From DASWUD01 sp036401755 (GTDB lineage: Bacteria > Pseudomonadota > Gammaproteobacteria > Thiohalomonadales > Thiohalomonadaceae), in contig DASWUD010000010.1 in assembly GCA_036401755.1 (NCBI GenBank), positions 1 through 21,205 on the forward strand: a DNA stretch of 21,205 bases, read 5' to 3'. Below are positions 1-6,817 of the stretch, in pieces. The position numbers and the translations under genes are program-made. The notes beneath the pieces are model-generated. The model made no database searches, was not told the origin of the DNA, and saw only the letters and a program-made list of their open reading frames with translations. The stretch's first letter is position 1; each line of letters starts with the position of its first letter.

Positions 1-371
1 CCGCACCAGTGCGGGTGCGGCGTGGCCGCGTGCCACAGGGCCTGCGTCTGCTCAAAGACCTCGCGCACCGGCGCCTCACCCAGGCGCTGGCGGGCCTGCA
101 CCACCGCGCTGGGAGTGACGAAGGGACGGTTGCCTGGCAGCAGGATATCCAGTTGATTGACGATCTGGCTCATCGGCAGATGGCGGTAGAGCGCCATCCC
201 CACCACGCTCCAGACCATCATCTCCAACGGCAGACGGCGCTTGCGAAGTGTGACCGTGCCACTTCGTTGCAGGCAGTCGCTCAACAGCTCTAGGCTGAGC
301 ACTTCCGACAGGGAGGCGAACTGTTCGGGGGAGAAGGCGTGGATACGGTCGAGAGCTTGGCTGAGAAACAT
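1..371 (-). CDS. IS4-family transposase, N-terminal part (truncated by window edge)
   Basis: The open frame starts at ATG 371 (MFLSQALDRIHAF) and runs off the left edge; 123 codons are visible of an expected ~440. It carries the IS4 N-terminal domain: SGTVTLRKRRLPLEMMVW, then GMALYRHLPMSQIVNQLDI, then LPGNRPFVTPSAVVQARQRL, and ALWHAATPHPHWCG at the edge. These stretches are nearly identical in order and spacing to E. coli IS4 transposase (InsG). The DDE catalytic residues lie further on and are not visible, so whether the copy is intact is unknown. No good Shine-Dalgarno precedes the ATG; only a GGA about ten bases upstream, inside the 3' arm of a hairpin. The visible part has no frameshift or stop, which suggests a recent or active copy. 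Confidence 0.9.
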   Translation of the reverse strand, partial: MFLSQALDRIHAFSPEQFASLSEVLSLELLSDCLQRSGTVTLRKRRLPLEMMVWSVVGMALYRHLPMSQIVNQLDILLPGNRPFVTPSAVVQARQRLGEAPVREVFEQTQALWHAATPHPHWC

Positions 372-408
372 AAAAAAATCCGGCGATCGAAAACGATCGC
401 CGGATTTT
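372..408 (-). terminator. Hairpin with U-run abutting the transposase start codon
   Basis: Arms 394-408 and 375-389 are perfectly complementary (15 bp) around a four-base loop (390-393). In the minus-strand transcript the 3' arm ends in four U and is followed by three more U, giving U7 directly before AUG. This has the form of an intrinsic terminator. It would also hide the only weak ribosome-binding GGA. It probably limits transposase expression from transcripts entering from outside; IS10 and IS50 use the same general strategy. The effect on expression is inferred, the structure is seen. Confidence 0.7.
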
Positions 409-431
409 GATCCCATTTCTGGGCCAGTCAA
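404..431 (-). promoter_or_regulatory. Candidate transposase promoter inside the IS4 end
   Basis: On the minus strand there is TTGACT (426-431, 5 of 6 matches to the -35 consensus), a 16-bp spacer, then CAAAAT (404-409, 4 of 6 to the -10 consensus). Transcription would begin near 397, inside the upstream arm of the hairpin, so transcripts from this promoter would lack most of that arm and could not fold it. The prediction is from consensus matching only. Confidence 0.45.
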
Positions 432-444
432 GCAAGTTTCTTGT

Positions 445-461
445 TTAACTGATCGGCATTA
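445..461 (-). repeat. IS4 terminal inverted repeat (outer end)
   Basis: The 17 bases read on the minus strand from 461 inward are TAATGCCGATCAGTTAA, resembling the IS4-group terminal repeat tip. The partner repeat is outside the window. The junction with host DNA is placed between 461 and 462. Confidence 0.7.
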
Positions 462-503
462 GGACCTAGGTCCCCTTTTCTCTTTCTGCGATCAGTAGTG
501 TGA

Positions 504-1232
504 CTACTGCTTGCGGTTGATCTCCGCCAACAGCTGCTGTGGCGGCAAATAGCCGGGGATCAGACGCCCATCCTCCAATACGATTGCCGGCGTGCCATTG
601 ACGCCGAAAGACTCGGCCAGGGCCATCTGTTGCTTGATGGGAGCATCACAACTTGCAGAGTCGCTCACCGGCTTGTCGGACTTGGCCATATCCATCGCCT
701 TGTTACGATCCTTCGCACACCAGACATCGACCGCCTTCTTGTAGGAACCGGAATCAACGCCTGCACGTGGGTAGGAAAGATAGCGGACAGTGATCCCCAG
801 ATTGTTCATCTCGGCCATGCCCTGATGAAGCTTGCGGCAATAACCGCAGTCGATGTCGGTAAAGACCGTCACGGTATGCTTGACCTTGCCTTTACCGGGA
901 TAGACGATCATCTCCCCCTGGTCCAGCGCATTGAGGGCGGCAAGCCTGGCCGTGCTACGGCGCTGCTCGGTCAGGTTGGAGCGTTTCTCTACATCGAACA
1001 GCTCGCCGCTGACCAGGTAGCGCCCATCCTCAGAGACATAAATCACACGGGAGCCGTAGGCGACCTCATAGATGCCCTGCATCGGAGTGGCCGCGATCGA
1101 GTCGGGAGTGCCCGGCATCACCTGTGCCAGTGACGCCTTGATGCGGGAGGCGGTGGTGGCATTGACCGGTTCAGCCGCGTGGAGTGAACCGGCGGCGAGT
1201 GTGATTGCCGCCAGGAGGATAAAGCGCTTCAT
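504..1232 (-). CDS. dsbC: Thiol:disulfide interchange protein DsbC
   Basis: Periplasmic disulfide isomerase that reshuffles wrong disulfide bonds and is kept reduced by DsbD. The 242-residue product has a signal peptide (residues 1 to about 20, cleavage near LHA-AEP), an N-terminal dimerisation domain (about 21-80) and a thioredoxin fold. The active site is C129-G-Y-C132 in TDIDCGYCRKLH, with the cis-proline loop at T214-P215 (NGTPAIV). A second cysteine pair, C172 and C195, corresponds by spacing to the structural disulfide of E. coli DsbC. Start is ATG 1232 with TGAGG upstream. It lies 36 bp behind yajQ on the same strand and is probably cotranscribed with it. The IS4 copy begins 42 bp beyond its stop codon. 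dsbG is the alternative name, but the CGYC active site and nearby xerD favour dsbC. Confidence 0.93.
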   Translation of the reverse strand: MKRFILLAAITLAAGSLHAAEPVNATTASRIKASLAQVMPGTPDSIAATPMQGIYEVAYGSRVIYVSEDGRYLVSGELFDVEKRSNLTEQRRSTARLAALNALDQGEMIVYPGKGKVKHTVTVFTDIDCGYCRKLHQGMAEMNNLGITVRYLSYPRAGVDSGSYKKAVDVWCAKDRNKAMDMAKSDKPVSDSASCDAPIKQQMALAESFGVNGTPAIVLEDGRLIPGYLPPQQLLAEINRKQ

Positions 1233-1268
1233 CAGTGGTGCCTCATATAAAATTCGCGGATTTCCGGG

Positions 1269-1751
1269 TCACTCCCGGAAGTTGTTGAATTGCACTGGTT
1301 GTTCCAGCTCGGCCTTGCGCAGCAGCGCGATCGCCTCCTGCAGGTCGTCACGCTTCTTGCCAGTGACGCGCACCGTATCGCCTTGAATCGATGCCTGCAC
1401 CTTGATTTTACTCTCCTTGATGAGCTGGGTGATCTTTTTCCCAAGCTCCTTGTCGATACCTTGACGCAGTTTCAGCTTCTGCGTTGCCGTCTTGCCGCTC
1501 TCGACAATCTGACCCTCTTCAAGAGCGGTAAGTTCAATGCCCCGCTTGGTTAACTTCTGATAGAGAATGTCGCGCATCTGGTTCACCTGAAACTCGTTCT
1601 GCGCCTTGAGGGTCAGCTCTTCGCCTCCCTTTTCTACCAAGGCATCGCTGCCTTTGAAGTCGAAACGGTTTCCCACCTCGCGGTTGGTCTGGTCCACCGC
1701 GTTGCTCAATTCATGCTGGTCAATTTCGGAAACAATATCGAACGATGGCAT
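1269..1751 (-). CDS. yajQ: YajQ-family nucleotide-binding protein (DUF520)
   Basis: The 160-residue product is the normal family length (about 160) and keeps the family N-terminus MPSFDIVSEID, the NRFDFKGSDA segment, and a C-terminus ending EQPVQFNNFRE. The fold is two RRM-like halves. Family members bind nucleotides, and Xanthomonas and Pseudomonas homologues are reported to bind cyclic di-GMP and act with transcription regulators; whether this one does is unknown. It is cytoplasmic, with no signal peptide. Start is ATG 1751 with a GGGGAGG-like ribosome site about a dozen bases upstream. It sits between xerD and dsbC, genes that are adjacent in E. coli. A 165-bp gap behind it, after xerD, leaves room for a promoter, but I see no convincing one. 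Confidence 0.93.
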   Translation of the reverse strand: MPSFDIVSEIDQHELSNAVDQTNREVGNRFDFKGSDALVEKGGEELTLKAQNEFQVNQMRDILYQKLTKRGIELTALEEGQIVESGKTATQKLKLRQGIDKELGKKITQLIKESKIKVQASIQGDTVRVTGKKRDDLQEAIALLRKAELEQPVQFNNFRE

Positions 1752-1916
1752 GGAAAGCGCCTCCCCTTGGCTGGCTCCTAATACAAAAGGGGTAGTTTAA
1801 TGCCGAACATGCCTCTCTTTCCATGATGATCTAGTGATGCTATGACAAAGGCGCAACCACCGGACGTACCCATGAATGGTGATGGGAATCATAGACCAAA
1901 TTTTTGCGAAATCACC
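1752..1916. other. Intergenic gap between xerD and yajQ
   Basis: These 165 bp separate two leftward genes. I find no RNA gene, no clear terminator hairpin and no convincing promoter. Sequences such as TTGCGC with TAGATC 17 bp later on the minus strand are too poor a match to call. The gap probably still holds the start of the yajQ-dsbC transcript. Confidence 0.4.
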
Positions 1917-2825
1917 CTAGCCACGCGGATGGTGGGCAGCGTGCAGCGCCTTGAGTCGCTCCCGGGCGACATGTGTATAGATTTGGGTGGTGGACAAGCT
2001 GCTGTGACCGAGCAGCAACTGCACGACGCGCAGATCGGCACCATGATTGAGCAGATGAGTGGCGAAGGCGTGCCGCAGGGTATGGGGTGACAGCGGCTTG
2101 TTGATACCGGCCACCAGCGCATAGCGCTTGATATGCTGCCAAAATGCCTGGCGAGTCATAACCTCCCCGCGCCGGCTGGGAAAGAGGGCATCGGATGGCG
2201 CGCCGCTGCTCACTAACAGGGGACGCGACTCCCGCATAAAACGCTCCAGCCACTCCACCGCTAACTCGCCCAATGGTACCAGCCGCTCCTTGCGCCCTTT
2301 GCCCATTACTTGCACCACCCCTTGCAACAAACTGATCTGGCCAACGGTGAGCCCAACCAGTTCCGAGACGCGCAGGCCGGTGGCATAAAGCAGTTCCAGC
2401 ATGGCGCGATCGCGCAGCCCCAGAGCCGTGGAAATATCCGGAGCATCGAGCAACGCCTCCACCTCTTCTTCGGTAAGTGATTTCGGCAGTGGCCGACCCA
2501 GTTTGGGACTCTCGACGCGCGCGCTGGGATCATCCTGACGTAACCGTTCGCGTACCAGGTAGCGATAGAAGCGTCGCAGACTGGAGAGCAGGCGGGCTGT
2601 GGTACGCGGCCGCGCACCTTCGCGGGAACGAAGCTGAAGATACTCCAGCAGCGCCTCACGAGACGCATCCCCTAACGAACTATCCCGCGCAGCGAGCCAA
2701 CGGGAAAAACTTTCGAGATCGCTACGATAGGCGCTGAGGGTGTTGGCGGTCAGTCCGCGCTCCAACCAAAGCGCATCGAGGAATCGCTCCAACAGCGCTG
2801 CATCGTTATCGGAGTACGCCTTCAT
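1917..2825 (-). CDS. xerD: Site-specific tyrosine recombinase XerD
   Basis: With XerC it resolves chromosome dimers at dif under FtsK control. The 302-residue product (E. coli about 298) has the N-terminal core-binding SAM-like domain (about 5-90) and the C-terminal catalytic domain. All catalytic residues are present: R152 (ATGLRVSEL), K176 (GKGRKERLVPLG), H248-R251 (SPHTLRHAFATHLL), H274 (LLGHSSLSTTQIYTH) and nucleophile Y283. The C-terminal HHPRG end is typical of XerD rather than XerC. Start ATG 2825 gives the family N-terminus just before ERFLDALWLERGL; it lies 20 bp inside the end of ogt, and no strong ribosome site is seen, so translation may be coupled to ogt. Confidence 0.95.
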   Translation of the reverse strand: MKAYSDNDAALLERFLDALWLERGLTANTLSAYRSDLESFSRWLAARDSSLGDASREALLEYLQLRSREGARPRTTARLLSSLRRFYRYLVRERLRQDDPSARVESPKLGRPLPKSLTEEEVEALLDAPDISTALGLRDRAMLELLYATGLRVSELVGLTVGQISLLQGVVQVMGKGRKERLVPLGELAVEWLERFMRESRPLLVSSGAPSDALFPSRRGEVMTRQAFWQHIKRYALVAGINKPLSPHTLRHAFATHLLNHGADLRVVQLLLGHSSLSTTQIYTHVARERLKALHAAHHPRG

Positions 2826-3297
2826 GTTGCAGTAACCATTGCTTGATTATTACCGCTTCACCTTCCGTGGTCCCCATGTAGCCCCCCACACCCTCCTGTG
2901 CGACCACGCGGTGGCAGGGGATCAGAAGAGGAATGGGATTGGCGCGACAGGCGGCAGCGACCGCACGTGCCCCACTTGCGAGTTCGCGTGCCAGCGCTCC
3001 ATAGGTGAGGGTTGTTCCGGCAGGAATCGACTGCAACCGCTTCCACACGCGTCGCTGGAATGGCGTTCCGACGGGAGAGAGGGGAAGCTGGAACCGCACC
3101 GCAGGGTTTCGGAAATATTCAGCTATTTCACGCTGCAACGCCTCCGCGAGCATGCCTGCGCCCTGAAATAACGGCGTCTCGGCAGAGAGAAATTTCATTT
3201 GTGAGATGCCGTGTGAATCGAGTGCCACGCCAACACGCAAGTCACCGGGAAGTGGCGTGGCCAGGACGAGTGAGGATTGCGACGTGGTGACCGTCAC
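2806..3297 (-). CDS. ogt: Methylated-DNA--protein-cysteine S-methyltransferase (Ogt/AGT type)
   Basis: Suicide repair enzyme that takes the alkyl group from O6-alkylguanine onto its own cysteine. The active site is C128 in LIPCHRVVAQEGVGGY, preceded by the DNA-binding helix RAVAAACRANPIP and the helix-turn-helix start VWKRLQSIPAGTTLTYGALA (about 84-103). With a GTG start at 3297 the product is 163 residues (Ogt about 171). The GTG overlaps the TGA of the upstream gene (GTGA), a usual coupling arrangement; no ATG exists before the conserved region. The frame stays open further upstream, but that part is antisense-like noise over the neighbouring gene. Its 3' end overlaps xerD by 20 bp. The symbol ogt is chosen because no Ada regulatory domain is present. 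Confidence 0.88.
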   Translation of the reverse strand: MTVTTSQSSLVLATPLPGDLRVGVALDSHGISQMKFLSAETPLFQGAGMLAEALQREIAEYFRNPAVRFQLPLSPVGTPFQRRVWKRLQSIPAGTTLTYGALARELASGARAVAAACRANPIPLLIPCHRVVAQEGVGGYMGTTEGEAVIIKQWLLQHEGVLR

Positions 3298-5114
3298 TTC
3301 CTCAAAGCCAGATGCAACTGTTCGAGCTCCCGCTGCAACACCGCCTTGCGGGCCGGATCGTCCGTCACCAGCAGAAGCTGCCGGTAGAGTACTGCGGCAT
3401 CCTCCTTCAGTCCGGCCTGGGTCAGCGCCTTGGCGGTCTGGTAACGTGCGGTTTGCGCCCAAGGGTCCATGGTTTGGATCCCCGGCAATATCGCCGAATG
3501 GAGATAATAGCGCGCCGCTTCCAGATAGCGCTGCTGCGCGAGCCGAGAATCGCCTATCCAATAGAGGATCTCGCGACGTGTCTGTGGTTCAAGCGGCTTG
3601 ACAGCCATCTGCTCGAAGAGTTTCACAGCGCGATCATGCTCACCCACCGTCTGCATGTCGAAAACCACCTGCATCACCCTGTCGAGCTGTTCCTGGTTGT
3701 TCAGCGCAGCACTGTTGAGCAATGCTGAAAGCGCTCCTGCCGCATGTTCGTAATCGCCCGCCAGCATGAAGACACGGGCACCGCGCAGCTGCCACTGGAA
3801 CGGGTCGACATCCGCAGGGGCATCCACCAACCCCTGTCGCATACGCGCGGCCAGCTCGAGATCTGCCTCAGCAAGGGCGGTGTCATACAGGAAATAACGG
3901 ACCGGCACCGGCAACTGTTTCGGCGGGGTAAAGCGTTGGGAGTCGAGATAAAGCGTCTTGACCAGCGTACTCTTGTGCTCCTTGCCCGCCAGCTGCTGTA
4001 CCAACGCGCGATGTCCCTTAAGCCGAGCCTCATTACTCAAGGCTCGCTCTGCCACCACGGCATAGAGCGAACGGCTGCGGAGCGGGTATTTGCTCCCCGC
4101 CGCTTCGGCTGACTTGAGCCAGGCGGTATCATCACCGAGCAGAAGCTGCTCTTGATTGCCAATCTCAAGGCCGTAAGTGATATAGGATTCCCACAGGGAA
4201 TCCGGGGTGAAATGGAGCAAGCCCGCTTCGACCTGGGTCGGGTTTGCCTCACCATAGAACTGCTCGAGAGCGATGGCGCGTGCAGCCTGATCTCCCAATC
4301 GAGCACTGCCCTCCGCGACTACCCCCCAAAGAATCAACCGGGCGCGGTTGGAAGCCGGATTCTCCTTCAATCTGCGCCGTGCTTCCTGGATGATCTCCTT
4401 GACTGGCTCGCCCAGGCGCAATGCCGCGAGCAGACGAAGTGATGCGGCATCCGCGCCTTCACCGGCATTTTTCAGCTGCAATCTCGCATCACTGGGGCGC
4501 TCATTGGCGAGCAAAACCCGTGCGCGCAACATCATCGCCTCGCGATCGCCATCACCGTAATCCTGGCGATGACGCAACATGGCGTCATAGGCATCATTGA
4601 TGCGGCCCTCTTCGAGGTAGCTCTGAATGACCAAGTGACGCCATCGTGCGACATCTGTGGCAGTGGCCCCGGTCTCATTCCACATCAGCTCGCGCAGCTG
4701 AAAGCGTGCCTCTTGTGGCCGCTGCAGGTTCAGCAACGCCTCTACGCGCTGCGTTGCCAGCCAGCGTTGCTGATCCGGAGGGAGTGAGGCGATATTGTGA
4801 TTAACATGTTGTTCCAGCTGTAACCAGGCACCATTGTCACGCAACAATCCAATGAGAGAGCGCTCCCATTGCATCCACCGTTGAGGCTCCTCTCGCTGGT
4901 CGGGCTGACGCTGTTCGATGAGCTGGATCGCCAAATGTGGAGCTCCAGCTTTTGCATAGAGCAGCAAGGTATCGAGTTCGTCCGCGCGAAGCGGAGCTGG
5001 GAAGGAAAATACCAGGAATATGAGAAATACAAAAAATAAGCGGGCGCCATCGCGATAATGGCGCCCGCTACATTGCGATCGATTTGATGGCAGCACGGGA
5101 GTGTGCCCGGTCAT
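3294..5114 (-). CDS. Secreted helical-repeat (TPR-like) protein of unknown function
   Basis: The 606-residue product has a hydrophobic segment at 26-39 (LFFVFLIFLVFSFP) followed by PLRA-DE, a likely signal peptide cleaved after A44, so the protein should be periplasmic or envelope-associated. The rest is almost entirely helical with degenerate tetratricopeptide-like repeats: paired-helix segments such as EGRINDAYDAMLRHRQDY, LAGDYEHAAGALSALLNS, QQRYLEAARYYLHSA and AGLKEDAAVLYRQLL. No enzyme motif is visible. The start is uncertain. ATG 5114 has no good ribosome site and would place 25 polar residues before the hydrophobic core, but no ATG, GTG or TTG lies nearer that core. An intrinsic terminator lies within codons 16-28. 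Its stop overlaps the ogt start by four bases. A role as an assembly scaffold for an envelope complex would be a guess. Confidence 0.75.
   Translation of the reverse strand: MTGHTPVLPSNRSQCSGRHYRDGARLFFVFLIFLVFSFPAPLRADELDTLLLYAKAGAPHLAIQLIEQRQPDQREEPQRWMQWERSLIGLLRDNGAWLQLEQHVNHNIASLPPDQQRWLATQRVEALLNLQRPQEARFQLRELMWNETGATATDVARWRHLVIQSYLEEGRINDAYDAMLRHRQDYGDGDREAMMLRARVLLANERPSDARLQLKNAGEGADAASLRLLAALRLGEPVKEIIQEARRRLKENPASNRARLILWGVVAEGSARLGDQAARAIALEQFYGEANPTQVEAGLLHFTPDSLWESYITYGLEIGNQEQLLLGDDTAWLKSAEAAGSKYPLRSRSLYAVVAERALSNEARLKGHRALVQQLAGKEHKSTLVKTLYLDSQRFTPPKQLPVPVRYFLYDTALAEADLELAARMRQGLVDAPADVDPFQWQLRGARVFMLAGDYEHAAGALSALLNSAALNNQEQLDRVMQVVFDMQTVGEHDRAVKLFEQMAVKPLEPQTRREILYWIGDSRLAQQRYLEAARYYLHSAILPGIQTMDPWAQTARYQTAKALTQAGLKEDAAVLYRQLLLVTDDPARKAVLQRELEQLHLALRK
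5031..5069 (-). terminator. Intrinsic terminator after rplS, lying inside the next open frame
   Basis: On the minus strand a perfect 12-bp stem (arms 5058-5069 and 5039-5050, loop 5051-5057, very G+C-rich) is followed by TA and six T (5031-5036). It lies about 84-120 bases after the rplS stop and should end the rpsP-rimM-trmD-rplS transcript. The stem and T-run are also codons 16-28 of the secreted repeat-protein frame. A smaller hairpin (5130-5146, 7-bp stem) follows the rplS stop directly. Confidence 0.8.
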
Positions 5115-5152
5115 CTTATCGACAGTTCCCTGCCGTAGAACGGCAGAGATAA

Positions 5153-5497
5153 TTAGAGCTTTTCCCTGATGCGCGCCGACTTGCCGGTGCGGCCACGCAG
5201 ATAGTAGAGCTTGGCACGGCGAACGTCACCACGGCGCTTCACGGTGATCTCCTGCACGCTCGGGCTGTAGGTCTGGAAGACACGCTCAACACCTTCGCCA
5301 TTGGAGATCTTGCGCACGGTGAACGCCGAGTTCAGGCCGCGGTTGCGCTTGGCGACGACGACACCTTCGAAAGCCTGGAGGCGTTCACGATCGCCTTCCT
5401 TGACCTTCACCTGCACCACGACGGTGTCACCCGGGCCGAAATCGGGAACCTCACGGTTCATCTGCTCAGCTTCGAGTTGTTTGATGATGTTGCTCAT
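5153..5497 (-). CDS. rplS: 50S ribosomal protein L19
   Basis: Large-subunit protein at the 30S-50S interface. The 114-residue product begins MSNIIKQLEAEQMNREVP and has the L19 features FGPGDTVVVQVKVKEGDRER, RLQAFEGVVVAKRNRGL, FTVRKISNGEGVERVF and a basic C-terminus (LYYLRGRTGKSARIREKL). ATG 5497 is chosen over an upstream in-frame ATG at 5542 because it gives the family N-terminus and has GGGAG about nine bases before it. It is the last gene of rpsP-rimM-trmD-rplS, 51 bp behind trmD, and is followed by an intrinsic terminator. Confidence 0.97.
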   Translation of the reverse strand: MSNIIKQLEAEQMNREVPDFGPGDTVVVQVKVKEGDRERLQAFEGVVVAKRNRGLNSAFTVRKISNGEGVERVFQTYSPSVQEITVKRRGDVRRAKLYYLRGRTGKSARIREKL

Positions 5498-5548
5498 GAC
5501 ATGCTCCCGGAAAAAAGTCCGACCATTATACACGTAATACACGTAAAT

Positions 5549-6292
5549 TCAGCTCTGTTCATGCTCACGCATGAACTCCGCCAACAATTTCTGCTGCTCT
5601 TCGCTCAGGCCGGCCTGCTCCAGCAGTTCGGGGCGGCGCAGCCAGGTTCGGCCCAGTGCCTGCTTCATGCGCCAGCGGGCGATCGCCGCGTGGTCACCGC
5701 TCAGCAGCACCGCGGGCACCGTGCGTCCCTCAATCACCTCGGGACGCGTGTAATGCGGATAGTCAAGCAGGCCGCTGCTGAACGAATCCTGCTCTGCCGA
5801 ATCCTCGTGGCCCAGCGCACCTGGTAGCAGACGGGTCACCGCATCGATCATGACCATCGCCGCCAGCTCGCCGCCGCTCAACACGTAGTCACCGATGGAC
5901 CACTCTTCATCCACCTCTGACTCGATGAGCCGCTCATCAACCCCTTCGTAACGACCCGCCAGCAGAATCAGCCGCGGCCGTTGTGCCAGCCCCTGCACAC
6001 CCGCCTGATCCAGCTTGCGCCCCTGGGGTGACAGGTAGATCACCGGTGCCTGTTGCTCATCCGCTGTACGGATCGCCTGCAGCGCATCACGCAACGGCTC
6101 ATACTGCATCACCATGCCGGGTCCGCCGCCGTAGGGGCGATCATCCACGGTACGGTGGCGATCGAGGGTAAAATCGCGCGGATTCCACAACTGCAACTGA
6201 AGCAGGCCGCGCTCGATGGCCCGCCGCGGGATCCCGCTGCCTCGCACTGCCTCGAACATCTCAGGGAAGAGCGTTACGACATCGATGCGCAT
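5549..6292 (-). CDS. trmD: tRNA (guanine37-N1)-methyltransferase TrmD
   Basis: SPOUT-class enzyme that methylates G37 of tRNAs reading codons starting with C (and some others), preventing +1 frameshifting. Counting from an upstream ATG at 6298, motifs are YGGGPGM (56-62), the knot segments GRYEGVDERL (115-124) and SIGDYVLSGGE (134-144), the catalytic Asp in QDSFSSGLLDYPHYTRP (about 171), and a helical C-terminal domain (WLRRPELLEQAGL). Two ATGs lie two codons apart. I prefer 6292 because AGGGA is six bases before it, whereas it touches the ATG at 6298. It follows rimM by only a few bases. Full length is about 247 residues (E. coli 255). Confidence 0.96.
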   Translation of the reverse strand: MRIDVVTLFPEMFEAVRGSGIPRRAIERGLLQLQLWNPRDFTLDRHRTVDDRPYGGGPGMVMQYEPLRDALQAIRTADEQQAPVIYLSPQGRKLDQAGVQGLAQRPRLILLAGRYEGVDERLIESEVDEEWSIGDYVLSGGELAAMVMIDAVTRLLPGALGHEDSAEQDSFSSGLLDYPHYTRPEVIEGRTVPAVLLSGDHAAIARWRMKQALGRTWLRRPELLEQAGLSEEQQKLLAEFMREHEQS

Positions 6293-6301
6293 CGCCATTC
6301 C

Positions 6302-6817
6302 CTAGAAATCGGGGTCCCAGTCAACCACCATTTTCTTGCCGGCCAGGTCGATACTGCGTACCACCTGCTCCCGGATGAAGGGGATCAACCGTTCACGCTT
6401 GCCCTGCAGCACCACCAGCACATCGTTCGATCCGGTCTCCAGCAAGTGATCCACGGTACCGAGGTCGACCCCCTCGATGGTACTCACCTGCAGACCGATG
6501 AGATCGGCCCAGTAGTACTCGCCCGCTTCGGCCGGCTGCAGTTGTTCGCGTAGGATTGCGATGTCGCTGCCAATGAGTCCGGCTGCCAGGTCCCGGTCGT
6601 CACATCCGGTAAGCCGGGCGACCACACCCTTGCCGTGGAGACGTCCTTCGGCCGGTTCTATCGGCTGCCATTCGTTACCACGGCGCAAATACCAGGTGTG
6701 GTAACTGAGTATGTTGTCGCGCGGTTCCGTATGGGAAAAGACTTTGACCCAGCCACGCACTCCATAGAGGCCGTTGATGCGACCTACAATGAGATAGTTA
6801 CCCTCTCCACCAACCAT
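6302..6817 (-). CDS. rimM: Ribosome maturation factor RimM
   Basis: Assembly factor for the head of the 30S subunit that binds S19 during 16S rRNA maturation. The 171-residue product has the N-terminal beta-barrel RimM domain (YLIVGRINGLYGVRGWVKVF) and the C-terminal PRC-barrel domain (EYYWADLIGLQVSTIEG, NDVLVVLQGKRERLIPFI, VVDWDPDF). Both end motifs are intact. Start is ATG 6817, with only a weak GGATAA ribosome site. It lies 62 bp behind rpsP and just ahead of trmD, the standard gammaproteobacterial order. The rpsP-rimM gap contains an exact 8-bp direct repeat (ACGGCCAG at 6845 and 6862) of unknown meaning. Confidence 0.96.
   Translation of the reverse strand: MVGGEGNYLIVGRINGLYGVRGWVKVFSHTEPRDNILSYHTWYLRRGNEWQPIEPAEGRLHGKGVVARLTGCDDRDLAAGLIGSDIAILREQLQPAEAGEYYWADLIGLQVSTIEGVDLGTVDHLLETGSNDVLVVLQGKRERLIPFIREQVVRSIDLAGKKMVVDWDPDF

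Larger units (their letters stand above)
1..461 (-). mobile_element. IS4-group insertion sequence, 5' end (truncated by window edge)
   Basis: The element's outer tip is at 461. Read on the minus strand it begins TAATGCCGATCAGTTAA, which matches the terminal inverted repeat I remember for IS4-group elements, and an IS4-type transposase starts 90 bases inside. Between tip and gene lie a promoter-like sequence and a perfect hairpin. The other end is outside the window, so neither the second inverted repeat nor the target duplication can be verified. The bases just outside the tip (462-473, GGACCTAGGTCC) form a perfect 12-bp palindrome and may be the target site. Insertion is 42 bp past the dsbC stop codon, with the transposase in the same direction as dsbC. 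Confidence 0.85.

Noticed and set aside
76..435. 119-codon leftward frame at the left end
   Set aside because: It overlaps the IS4 transposase in another frame, crosses the hairpin, and its product has no family features.
2806..3561. Extended 251-residue version of Ogt
   Set aside because: The first ~88 residues lie over the end of the repeat-protein gene in another frame and are Gly/Ala/Arg-rich noise; the GTG at 3297 fits family length and the stop/start overlap.
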